Part shown: positions 1 to 9,815 of the stretch, piece by piece
Position numbering within the stretch: the stretch's first letter is position 1
How the letters are laid out: every line of letters begins with the position of its first letter
Translations under genes and position numbers: made by a program
The notes under the pieces: generated by a model
Seen by the model: only the letters and a program-made list of their open reading frames with translations
Told to the model about the DNA's origin: nothing
The model's database searches: none
NCBI GenBank assembly: GCA_022449455.1
Contig: JAKUPL010000019.1
Location: 1-38,148 of the forward strand
Direction of reading: 5' to 3'
Length of the DNA: 38,148 nt
Origin: Alcanivorax sp.
GTDB taxonomy: Bacteria > Pseudomonadota > Gammaproteobacteria > Pseudomonadales > Alcanivoracaceae

Positions 1-275
1 CAGCGCGGCGCCCGGTCGTCGCCGGTGCCGGGCACCGCGTCCAGGCCGGTGGCCTGGCGCAGGGCGGCGCGGGCGCACACCCGGCCGGCCAGGTACTCGG
101 CGCGGCGCTTGGAGAGTGCCCGCTCCAGCCCCGGCGGCATCGGGATACCGGCCTGACCGAAGGCGTCCTCGCCCAGCGCCTCGGGGCGGTAGCGGCAATG
201 GGCCAGCACCAGGCCGGGGCCCTGGTGGCGGGTTTCCAGATCGTGCAGGCAGGGGGGCAGGGCGGTGTCGGACAT
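1..275 (-). CDS. 4'-phosphopantetheinyl transferase (EntD/Sfp type), N-terminal part, cut by the window edge
   Basis: The reading frame opens at the complement of cat at 273-275 and runs without a stop to base 1, giving about 91 residues. Enzymes of this family move the phosphopantetheine arm of CoA onto carrier-protein serines of fatty acid, polyketide or siderophore synthases. The recognisable part is the EntD-like N-terminal domain: KRRAEYLAGRVCARAAL at about residues 58-74 matches the conserved [KR]RxxFLAGRxxAR block of EntD-type transferases, which contacts CoA. The Mg-binding acidic residues and the WSLKE-like motif would lie outside the window, so activity cannot be judged. It is transcribed divergently from the FMN reductase gene at 396. 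The family call is fairly sure; the carrier-protein partner is unknown. Confidence 0.75.
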   Translation of the reverse strand, partial: MSDTALPPCLHDLETRHQGPGLVLAHCRYRPEALGEDAFGQAGIPMPPGLERALSKRRAEYLAGRVCARAALRQATGLDAVPGTGDDRAPR

Positions 276-395
276 GGCGCCTAGAATAGTGGGCCCGAGG
301 CGTGGCGACCAGCGGCGCCCGTTGCGCCGGGTGCCTGGATAGTGCTAAACCCGGTGTTTCGTTTTTCTTCACCGTCCTCGCACAAGGAGTCGAAC

Positions 396-956
396 ATGCT
401 GCGCCTCAACGTGATCATCGCCAGTACCCGCCCCGGCCGGGTGGGGTCCGCCGTGGGCACCTGGTTCTATGAACTGGCCCGCCACCACGGCAATTTCGAT
501 GCCCGCTGGGTGGACCTGGCCGACTTCAATCTGCCGGTGTTCGACGAGCCCTATCACCCCCGCCAGCAGAACTACCAGCACGAACACACCAAGCGCTGGG
601 CGGCCAGCGTGGCCGAGGCGGACGCCTATGTGCTGGTGGTGCCGGAGTACAATTTCGGGCCCACCCCGGCGCTGCTTAACGCGCTCAACTACGTCTACCA
701 CGAGTGGAATTACAAGCCGGCGGCCTTCGTCAGCTACGGCGGCATCTCCGGCGGCATGCGTTCCGTGGAGGCCACCAAACCGACCCTGACCACCCTGAAA
801 ATGATGCCGCTGATCGAGCAGGTGGCGGTACCGATGGTCCAGGAGCAGCTGGAGGACGGCACCTTCAAGGCCAAGGACATCCAGGAAAAATCCGCCATCG
901 CCATGCTTGACGAGCTGGAACGCTGGGCCGACGCGCTCAAGCCGATGCGCGGCTGA
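396..956 (+). CDS. NADPH-dependent FMN reductase / azoreductase-like flavoprotein
   Basis: This 186-residue protein belongs to the flavodoxin-like NADPH-dependent FMN reductase family, which uses NAD(P)H to reduce flavin, quinones or azo compounds in the cytosol. The N-terminal IIASTRPGRVGSAV (about residues 5-18) is the phosphate-binding loop for FMN, and PEYNFGPTPALLNALN near residue 85 is the family's second FMN-contact motif (PEYN...P..LKNAID in relatives). Length is typical. I start at 396 because AAGGAG lies 7-12 bases upstream; an in-frame start at 342 would add 18 residues of low-complexity sequence. It heads a plus-strand unit with the SDR at 998 and the dehydrogenase-like gene at 1714. 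The substrate is not readable from sequence. Confidence 0.85.
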   Translation: MLRLNVIIASTRPGRVGSAVGTWFYELARHHGNFDARWVDLADFNLPVFDEPYHPRQQNYQHEHTKRWAASVAEADAYVLVVPEYNFGPTPALLNALNYVYHEWNYKPAAFVSYGGISGGMRSVEATKPTLTTLKMMPLIEQVAVPMVQEQLEDGTFKAKDIQEKSAIAMLDELERWADALKPMRG

Positions 957-997
957 ACCAACAATAGCTGAACCAACAATAACAACGGGAGAGCTTC

Positions 998-1717
998 ATG
1001 AAACGCACCTATCTGATCACCGGCGCCACCAAGGGCATCGGCCGCGCGACCGCCGAGCGGCTGGCCGCCGCCGGCCACGGCGTGGTGGGCATCGCCCGCC
1101 AGGGCGACGATCCGGACTTTCCGGGTACCCTGGTCAGCGCCGACCTGGGTGACCGGAACCAGGCCGAGGCGGTGTTCAGCGACCTGGCCGGCCGCTTCGA
1201 CTTCGACGGCCTGGTCAACAACGTGGGCATGATCAAGCCCCAGGCCCTGGGCGAGATCGACCTGGACACCTTTGATGCCATCCACGCCCTGCATCTGCAC
1301 CCGGCCATCCAGGCCAGCCAGGCGCTGCTGCCGGGCATGAAAAAACGCGGCTGGGGCCGCATCGTCAATGTTTCCAGCCTGACCATCTTCGGCCTGCCCG
1401 GGCGCACCGCCTACGGCAGCGCCAAGGCGGCCATGGTCAACTTCACCCGCACCTGGGCCCTGGAGCTGGCGCGCACCGGCATCACCGTCAACGCCATCGC
1501 CCCGGGCCCCATCGAGACCGAACTGTTCCGCGCCAACAACCCCGAGGGCAGCGACCGGGAAGCCGCCTACCTGGCCATGGTGCCCATGGACCGGCTCGGC
1601 GAGCCCCGCGAAATCGCCGCCACCCTGGAATTCATGCTCGGCGAGGACAGCGGCTACATGACCGGCCAGACCCTCTGCGTGGACGGCGGCGCTTCCGTCG
1701 GGCGGGCCGCGTTTTGA
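998..1717 (+). CDS. short-chain dehydrogenase/reductase (SDR)
   Basis: A 239-residue classical SDR. The Rossmann cofactor motif TGATKGIGRATAERL is at about residues 8-22, NNVG at about 75-78, the catalytic serine in VNVSSLT near 125, and the YxxxK pair as YGSAKAA near 139-145. PGPIETELF and the C-terminal GYMTGQTLCVDGG are the usual substrate-loop and SDR C-terminal motifs. The family reduces keto groups or oxidises alcohols with NAD(P)(H). A GGAGAG ribosome site precedes the ATG. The gene follows the FMN reductase by 41 bases and its stop overlaps the TTG start of the next gene, so the three are probably one transcript. The substrate is unknown; 3-oxoacyl reduction is possible given the acyl-CoA dehydrogenase-like neighbour. 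Confidence 0.88.
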   Translation: MKRTYLITGATKGIGRATAERLAAAGHGVVGIARQGDDPDFPGTLVSADLGDRNQAEAVFSDLAGRFDFDGLVNNVGMIKPQALGEIDLDTFDAIHALHLHPAIQASQALLPGMKKRGWGRIVNVSSLTIFGLPGRTAYGSAKAAMVNFTRTWALELARTGITVNAIAPGPIETELFRANNPEGSDREAAYLAMVPMDRLGEPREIAATLEFMLGEDSGYMTGQTLCVDGGASVGRAAF

Positions 1718-2646
1718 GCGGGAGTTGGGACGCATTGCGCGGACTGCTGAGCGCACCGGCCACGGCCAGTGCGCCCCACGATCTGGCGGCCTGGGCCCGG
1801 GGCTGGGCGGCGCTGTCGGCGGAGCACGACGACCCGGTGGCGCTGGCCCTGCACGGCGGCTTTGCCGCCGACCGGGTGGGCTGGGCGTTCGCCGCCGGCT
1901 ACCAGGCGGCCCTGCGCCGGCTGCTGGCGAACTTCGGCCTGGCCCCGGCCGACGGCGCCCGCCTGGCCCTGTGCGCCACGGAGGAAGGCGGCAACCGGCC
2001 CCGGGACATGGCCACCACCCTGCGCGCGGACGGTGATGGCTGGCGGCTGGACGGCGCCAAAAGCTGGATCACCCTGGGGCCGGTGTGCGATGAACTGCTG
2101 GTGGTGGCGCGGTTGGCGGGTGACGGCGATCGCCCGGCGTTGAAGGTGGCGCGGGTGCCCGCCGGCGCCGCCGGGGTGCGCCTGCGGGAGAAACCGCCGC
2201 TGGCCTTCGTGCCGGAGATTCCCCACACCGCCGCCACCTTCGAGGCGGTGGCCGTACCCGGGAGCGCGCTGCTGGACGGTGATGGCTATGACACCGTGGT
2301 GAAACCCTTCCGCACCGTGGAGGACACCTTTATCGCTCTGGCGGTGCAGAGCTGGCTGCTGCGCGAAGCCCGGGCGCGCGGCTGGCCGGCGGACTTCGCG
2401 GAAGCGCTGACCGCCAGCCTGGTGACCCTGGCCACCCTCAGCGAGCGGCCCGCCGACGACCCGGTCACCCATCTGGCCCTGGCCGGCGCCCTGGCCAGCA
2501 CCCAGCGTCTCTACCAGCAAGCGGACGGTCTCTGGGACGGCGAGACCGACGCCGCCGCCGACCGCTGGCGCCGCGACCGGCCCCTGTTCCAGGTGGCCGG
2601 CAAGGCCCGCGCCCTGCGCGCCCAACGGGCCTGGGAACGGCTCTGA
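1714..2646 (+). CDS. short acyl-CoA dehydrogenase-like protein
   Basis: A 310-residue protein starting at a TTG that overlaps the SDR stop codon (TTGA), a translational-coupling arrangement. CATEEGGNRPRDMATTL followed by GWRLDGAKSWIT (about residues 88-118) is the acyl-CoA dehydrogenase middle-domain pattern (TEP..GSD...T.A...GdgyvlnG.K.wit) that contacts FAD and substrate. The protein is shorter than the usual ~380 residues, and I do not see the typical C-terminal FAD-binding and catalytic-glutamate signatures. It may therefore be a divergent or specialised member, and catalytic competence is uncertain. There is no signal peptide, so a cytosolic location is expected. Overlap with the SDR suggests a shared pathway on a CoA thioester. 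Confidence 0.7.
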   Translation: MSGSWDALRGLLSAPATASAPHDLAAWARGWAALSAEHDDPVALALHGGFAADRVGWAFAAGYQAALRRLLANFGLAPADGARLALCATEEGGNRPRDMATTLRADGDGWRLDGAKSWITLGPVCDELLVVARLAGDGDRPALKVARVPAGAAGVRLREKPPLAFVPEIPHTAATFEAVAVPGSALLDGDGYDTVVKPFRTVEDTFIALAVQSWLLREARARGWPADFAEALTASLVTLATLSERPADDPVTHLALAGALASTQRLYQQADGLWDGETDAAADRWRRDRPLFQVAGKARALRAQRAWERL

Positions 2647-2663
2647 CCGCCAGGAGCGGCGGT
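2646..2663. terminator. short GC hairpin between convergent genes
   Basis: ACCGCC and GGCGGT flank a six-base loop right at the stop of the dehydrogenase-like gene. There is no T tract, so it is a weak candidate for a 3' end structure serving the convergent genes on either side. Confidence 0.25.
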
Positions 2664-2684
2664 TCGACCGCGAGCGGGTTGGTG

Positions 2685-3722
2685 TTAGCGCAACGGCGTG
2701 GCTTGAAAGAAACCGGCGGCTTGAGGGTCGGTGATTTCCAGTACCCGGCCTTCCTGGTCCTGGTGGACCGCCTGGTCGGCGCCTATCGGCGTGCCATCAT
2801 CTCGCCGCGCCGCGCCGTCCCCGACCGGGCTGAACCACCAGGACACCGGCCGGCCCGCCTTGAAGCGCACCCGCAGCCGTGTGCCTTCGGGATACGACAG
2901 CGTGCCCAGGGCAAAGGCTTGGTCCAGGGTGCCTTCGGCGCGCACCGGTCGATGTTCCGCATCCAGGTAGACGCGCCCCTGGAGCGCGGCGCTGGCCATC
3001 GGCACGGCCTTGCCCTTGGGCATGTCCAGCAGCCAACGATCCGGGTCCCGGTGGCCGTTGGCGTACATCGTGCCTTGCGAGGCCCGCAGGGCGCTGCCCG
3101 CCGGTAATGATGCGCCGTCCAGCCGGTTGCCGGTGGCCAGCACGCAACCGCTGACCCACTCCGGGGTGCCGTCACGATCCAGGTCCGCGGTCAGCGGTTG
3201 GTCGCCGGCGCAGCGCCAGCCACCCCACGCCTGATCACCGGCCAGCGTCATGCGCAGCCGGTCCGGGTAGTAGTGCCGGCCCTCCTCGCCCAGGTACAGA
3301 AAACGCCGCACCGCCGACGCCTGGAATCCGTAGACCGACACCGGTGTAGGAAAGGCCGCCCGCTCAAAACTCTCCAGCCGGTCTTTTTCCTTCAACACCA
3401 GCTTGCTGCCGGCGGGCATGTCGATGCCGGCCACCCGCGCCGGCGCTTCCAGAGTCACATGCAGGGCCGCCTGCTCCCGTATCCCGGAGACCAGCGCCCA
3501 CAGACCCAACGCCTGCCAGGCCACATAGGGCACGAACAAAGCGCCCAGCCCCGCCGACAGCCACACCGCGGCGCGCCGGTGCCGCTGGCGCCAGCGCCGC
3601 GCCCGCGGGTGGAGCCGCACCGTCAGCCAGAACAGCGCCAGTGCCGCCCCGGCCAGCATCGACAGTGTCAGCAGGCCGAGAAAAAGCGGAGAAAAAGAGG
3701 CGACCGGAATCACAGCGTCCAT
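2685..3722 (-). CDS. uncharacterised membrane-anchored protein
   Basis: A 345-residue protein I cannot assign to a family. It starts with two hydrophobic segments (about residues 11-34 and 50-75) separated by an arginine-rich loop (LHPRARRWRQRHRRAA). The remaining ~270 residues are soluble, presumably one domain at the membrane surface. The soluble part contains LTADLDRDGTPEWVSGC, which resembles a single calcium-loop (DxDxDG) repeat, and LYLGEEGRHYYP. Codon use matches the chromosomal background, so it does not look newly acquired. It converges on the dehydrogenase-like gene and lies downstream of hipA-like on the same strand with a 143-base gap, so a shared transcript is unlikely. On the minus strand a TATAAC that could serve as a -10 lies about 20 bases ahead of the start. 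Confidence 0.7.
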   Translation of the reverse strand: MDAVIPVASFSPLFLGLLTLSMLAGAALALFWLTVRLHPRARRWRQRHRRAAVWLSAGLGALFVPYVAWQALGLWALVSGIREQAALHVTLEAPARVAGIDMPAGSKLVLKEKDRLESFERAAFPTPVSVYGFQASAVRRFLYLGEEGRHYYPDRLRMTLAGDQAWGGWRCAGDQPLTADLDRDGTPEWVSGCVLATGNRLDGASLPAGSALRASQGTMYANGHRDPDRWLLDMPKGKAVPMASAALQGRVYLDAEHRPVRAEGTLDQAFALGTLSYPEGTRLRVRFKAGRPVSWWFSPVGDGAARRDDGTPIGADQAVHQDQEGRVLEITDPQAAGFFQATPLR

Positions 3723-3865
3723 CCATCGACGAAGGGGCGCCCGTTATAACAGGGCCGCCCCCGACCCCGCCAGGAACCGCCGGGCAAAACGGTCATTGCC
3801 GGCGCCGGCGGCGCCAGGGGGGGCTGGACGGGGCGGGTTGAACGTGGAATGCGCGGGCCTCGCCT

Positions 3866-5065
3866 TCAGTGTGGCGTGTTCAGAAAATCAGCCAGTTCGT
3901 TGCGAGCCTGCGTCCATTGTTCCTTCATCGATTGCCCGATGTCGCGGAAGTAGGGCGGCGCCTCGTCCATTTCCGGCACCACCCGGTCGACGGCGTTAAC
4001 GACCTTGGCCATCTGCTCACGGACCGTGGCGGGCGACAACTTGCAGTGCCGTCGGCCCAGTTGTTCCAGCCTCTTCACTTTCCACCAGCGCTTGCTGCCG
4101 CCGAGCTGCAGAGCCGGCACGTCCCTGCTCAGGTAGACGGTGGTGGTGACGATGTCGAAGGCCGGGGCGAGTCTGACCGCCGACCGGGTATCGGCGTACA
4201 GCAACCCGAAGTTTTTCAGATGGGCATCGCCATTTCTGACCGCCCATGACACCAGCAAGGAGGTGAACAAGGTCCGCCGGGCCCGATGCACCTGCTCCGG
4301 GGAGACGTAGGTTTCAACGGTGGCGATCAGCCGTTCGTAGGTACTGTCGTATTTCTCTTCCGGCACCAGGCCCTGCAGGGAACAGGCGTCCTCGAAGCCC
4401 AGGAAGCCGCCGTCCCCTTTTACGTCGAAGCGCTCCATCACGAACAGCCGTCCATCCAGCGAAACGTCGAAGCGGGGTACCTCCAGGCCGGCCAGGTCAG
4501 CCACCCGCATGCAGTAGTACTCGTTCAGCGCCAATTGCGGAAAATCGTCCCCCCAGGATTTCACGATCAGACGGCCGGAGCGGATCGCGGCTTTATCGCG
4601 CAGGTCCACCAGCACTTTGGGTTGGACGCCGGAGATCCCCGAACGCAGGGCGTATTTTTCCACCAACTGCTCGAACAGATCGGGATCGCCGGAGCGCAAC
4701 AGGTTGTCCAGGGTCTCACCGGGCGCTGCTGATTCAGCCGGCGTCCCGGGCGCCTGATAACCTAGCCGGCCGATCTGAAACGGGCCCAGCGACGTCAGTA
4801 ACGCCAGGTCGCTGGCGCCATGGAGCTTGCGGACCGTCCGGGCCAGCACGTCCTTCAGATAGCCCTCCGGCAGATTCTGGGCGAACACCGGATGCAGGCC
4901 GGGGAACTGCCAGGAGGTGTCCCGCCAGGGCATGGTCAGCGACACTTCCCGGTCGGCTGCCTCCGGCTGATAGGTGAAAGAGAAATCCTTTCTGCCCTGT
5001 TCAACCAGGCGGCCCGCCGGCTCACCGTCCACGGTCACCGTGATGCGCTTCACCGGATCGGTCAT
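3866..5065 (-). CDS. hipA: HipA-like serine/threonine kinase toxin
   Basis: A 399-residue HipA-type protein. In the best-known family members this kinase phosphorylates glutamyl-tRNA synthetase and arrests growth. Visible landmarks are the N-terminal HipA domain (GRLVEQGRKDFSFTY near residue 18 and LPEGYLKDVL near 85), the P-loop-like SGISGVQPKVL near 143-153, NEYYCMRVADLAGLEVP near 180-197, the catalytic loop NGDAHLKNFGLLY near 279-291 and the metal-binding APAFDIV near 302-308. Length is slightly below the E. coli protein (440). The start codon overlaps the stop of the upstream HTH gene by four bases (ATGA), the usual toxin-antitoxin coupling. All catalytic landmarks are present, so it is probably active. 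The exact target is inference, because related HipA-like kinases differ in substrate. Confidence 0.88.
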   Translation of the reverse strand: MTDPVKRITVTVDGEPAGRLVEQGRKDFSFTYQPEAADREVSLTMPWRDTSWQFPGLHPVFAQNLPEGYLKDVLARTVRKLHGASDLALLTSLGPFQIGRLGYQAPGTPAESAAPGETLDNLLRSGDPDLFEQLVEKYALRSGISGVQPKVLVDLRDKAAIRSGRLIVKSWGDDFPQLALNEYYCMRVADLAGLEVPRFDVSLDGRLFVMERFDVKGDGGFLGFEDACSLQGLVPEEKYDSTYERLIATVETYVSPEQVHRARRTLFTSLLVSWAVRNGDAHLKNFGLLYADTRSAVRLAPAFDIVTTTVYLSRDVPALQLGGSKRWWKVKRLEQLGRRHCKLSPATVREQMAKVVNAVDRVVPEMDEAPPYFRDIGQSMKEQWTQARNELADFLNTPH

Positions 5066-5322
5066 GTCCGCCCGCCTCTGTCGCCGCGCGCCTGCAGATC
5101 ATCCAGAGTAGGGCGCGGGCGCACCGGCACCGGTTCGATGGAAAAGCCATACAATTGAAACAGGCGCTCGAGCTTGCCGACGCCCAGCTCCGCGAGCTGA
5201 CCGGTCTCGAACTTGGCCACGGTGGTGCGGTCCATGCCGGCCCGCTCGGCCACGGTGCTCTGGGTGTCGCCGGCCAGCCGGCGCAGCTCTCTGAAGCGGC
5301 CACCCAGTTCAATAAGGTCCAT
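5062..5322 (-). CDS. hipB: HipB-like antitoxin, Xre-type HTH regulator
   Basis: An 86-residue protein that is mostly one helix-turn-helix: FRELRRLAGDTQSTVAERAG, then MDRTTVAKFETGQ and LGVGKLERLFQLYGF, the Xre/Cro pattern with the recognition helix near residues 31-40. In HipBA systems this protein binds the toxin kinase and represses the shared operon. The C-terminal tail from about residue 62 is basic and proline-rich and could be the toxin-contacting or degradation-prone part. It precedes hipA-like with a four-base overlap. Its own start is 24 bases from a strong palindrome (5346-5399) that is the likely operator. Chromosomal codon use suggests long residence. Confidence 0.85.
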   Translation of the reverse strand: MDLIELGGRFRELRRLAGDTQSTVAERAGMDRTTVAKFETGQLAELGVGKLERLFQLYGFSIEPVPVRPRPTLDDLQARGDRGGRT

Positions 5323-5345
5323 AATGGGGGTTCCGTTTTGGCTTT

Positions 5346-5399
5346 GTGAATATATACCATAAATTAATGAGTTTTAGCTCTTATATGGTTTATATTCAC
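5346..5399. promoter_or_regulatory. palindromic operator shared by hipBA-like and gdhA
   Basis: The left arm GTGAATATATACCATA (5346-5361) and right arm TATGGTTTATATTCAC (5384-5399) are inverted copies matching at 15 of 16 positions, separated by 22 AT-rich bases. The patch is conspicuously AT-rich in a GC-rich genome and sits in the only gap between the divergent hipB-like and gdhA genes. By analogy with HipB operators this is probably the autoregulatory site. The -10/-35 elements of both divergent promoters should lie in or beside it. Confidence 0.75.
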
Positions 5400-5405
5400 T
5401 TTTGA

Positions 5406-6797
<1,392 letters not shown>

Positions 6798-6818
6798 CCG
6801 GCGTTTCGGCGGGGCGGC

Positions 6819-6846
6819 TTGCTTTATCTTTCTGTTGGGCTATGGT
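6819..6846 (+). promoter_or_regulatory. candidate promoter before the Rnk-like leader
   Basis: TTGCTT (6819-6824), a 16-base spacer and TATGGT (6841-6846) lie between the gdhA stop and the small leader frame at 6882. The match to the sigma-70 consensus is moderate. Confidence 0.35.
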
Positions 6847-6881
6847 AGGGCGTTGAGTTCATTCATGGTTCGAGGCACACC

Positions 6882-6932
6882 GTGATTATCCGCCGCATTT
6901 TTCTGACCGTTTCCCCCACCTTCCTCCCTTAA
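6882..6932 (+). CDS. candidate 16-residue leader peptide upstream of the Rnk-like gene
   Basis: A GTG start with a well-spaced GAGG six bases before it opens a frame encoding about MIIRRIFLTVSPTFLP and ends in TAA at 6930-6932. The next base begins a ten-base-pair GC hairpin (6933-6956) followed by a T-containing stretch, and the Rnk-like gene starts 49 bases further on. Leader frame plus abutting hairpin is the layout of a transcription-attenuation leader. The peptide has no run of one amino acid, so amino-acid-starvation control is not obvious. A 'rnk leader' RNA family has been described computationally in pseudomonads; I cannot test whether this belongs to it. No homology evidence supports translation, so confidence is low. 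Confidence 0.35.
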   Translation: MIIRRIFLTVSPTFLP

Positions 6933-6956
6933 GCCGGACGGGCCCGCCCGTCCGGC
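6933..6956 (+). terminator. terminator or attenuator hairpin ahead of the Rnk-like gene
   Basis: GCCGGACGGG and CCCGTCCGGC pair perfectly around a four-base CCCG loop, followed by gtttcgtgcttt. It begins at the base after the leader-frame stop. It may end the gdhA transcript or act as an attenuator for the gene at 7005. Confidence 0.55.
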
Positions 6957-7004
6957 GTTTCGTGCTTTATCCATATCGTTAATTTCCAATCAGGAGATGT
7001 GCTG

Positions 7005-7403
7005 ATGGCGCCCCTGTGTGCGCGACGCCGCCTGCCCGGCTTATCGGCGAAGGCGCGCGGCTACCTGTCCGTTCGCGGATGGTGGATGTTGTCCCCGCCG
7101 TTGCTCGGCGGTTTGTTGGAAAAAATGGAGCAAAGAAGGGATCGGCGGGACCGCGCGATGATCGCGGACATCGACACCCGGGTCTGGATCATCGACCTGG
7201 ACCACGGCGGCGAAATGGACTTCGTCCTGGTGGAACCCGCCCGCGCGAAGCCCAACCGCCGCCTGATCTCCATCCTCTCGCCCTTCGGCGAGGCGCTGTT
7301 CGGCGCCCGCGTGGGCGACATGGTCCACCCCAGATTTCTCGGCCACGAATACAGTGTCCTGATCAAACGGGTGGAACCCTGGCGGGAGTCAGATCATGAG
7401 TAA
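7005..7403 (+). CDS. Rnk-like protein with GreA/GreB C-terminal domain
   Basis: A 132-residue protein whose second half resembles the GreA/GreB C-terminal fold as found in Rnk (regulator of nucleoside diphosphate kinase): a beta-rich stretch with DTRVWIIDLDHG, then RRLISILSPFGEALFGARVGDMV (compare [20 protein letters not shown] in E. coli Rnk). Rnk binds RNA polymerase in the secondary-channel region, so this is probably a cytosolic transcription-associated factor. The arginine-rich first ~50 residues do not look like the Rnk or Gre coiled coil. The ATG at 7005 has AGGAG eight bases upstream; the GTG at 6999 is too close to it. It follows a possible leader and hairpin. Confidence 0.6.
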   Translation: MAPLCARRRLPGLSAKARGYLSVRGWWMLSPPLLGGLLEKMEQRRDRRDRAMIADIDTRVWIIDLDHGGEMDFVLVEPARAKPNRRLISILSPFGEALFGARVGDMVHPRFLGHEYSVLIKRVEPWRESDHE

Positions 7404-7422
7404 GGAAAGAAAAAAGGGAAGA

Positions 7423-7561
7423 TGGTGGGCCCACCAGGGTGTAGCCCGATACCGTCAGGTACGCAAAGCAAGCTTTGCGAGGGCGGAACGCCGCGCATCT
7501 GTGATGCGTGGCCGGGAGTCCTGAATTCGCGCAGCGAATTGCCCGGCGCGAGCGAAGCGAG

Positions 7562-7577
<16 letters not shown>
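7423..7577. repeat. duplicated palindromic tRNA 3'-end sequence flanking a palindrome-rich spacer
   Basis: TGGTGGGCCCACCAGG occurs at 7423-7438 and again at 7562-7577, where it is the 3' end of the tRNA-Ile gene including CCA. The first 14 bases are themselves a perfect palindrome. The 123 bases between contain further inverted repeats (gcaaagcaagctttgc, gcatctgtgatgc, gaattcgcgcagcgaattgc) and begin GTAGCCCG, as many REP-type intergenic repeats do. It could be an attachment-site-like duplication or a REP-like element. No integrase is nearby. Confidence 0.5.
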
Positions 7578-7638
<61 letters not shown>

Positions 7639-7730
7639 GCTGAGCGGTCTGGCTGTCTTTAAAAAAGGAGGGCGTGTGTCTTTTGTGTGTCTGTCTCTAC
7701 GTCCTTGTGGCGCCTTTCCGGCGCTTCTTA

Positions 7731-7764
7731 TAAAACGGCCCGGGCGGGGTTGCCGTCCGGGCCG
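7731..7764 (-). terminator. Rho-independent terminator of rpoD
   Basis: On the minus strand CGGCCCGG and CCGGGCCG pair around a 13-base loop and are followed by TTTTAT. It starts 17 bases after the rpoD stop. Confidence 0.75.
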
Positions 7765-7780
7765 GTAGTTATAAACCAGC

Positions 7781-9682
<1,902 letters not shown>

Positions 9683-9726
9683 GCGTAAAGCCCGTAGGTT
9701 GACGAGGTGTCTTGGGGAAACGGCGT

Positions 9727-9732
9727 ATTATA
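9727..9732 (-). promoter_or_regulatory. -10 element of a probable rpoD promoter
   Basis: The minus strand reads TATAAT 45 bases ahead of the rpoD ATG. The -35 position at 17-18 bases is poor (TGGCTC/CTGGCT), so the promoter may depend on activation or be weak. Confidence 0.5.
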
Positions 9733-9815
9733 CGTGGATATGGGGGTCGGAGCCAGTTTGTACAAGGTGGTGTGCGTGTCTTGGCATGCTCCCGGTGATG
9801 CGCCACCGGGGCGGC

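Noticed and set aside
7396-7524. A 42-codon frame starting at ATGAGTAA at the end of the Rnk-like gene
   Set aside because: It runs through the palindromic repeat, is very arginine-rich and has no other support, although a GGGAG lies upstream.
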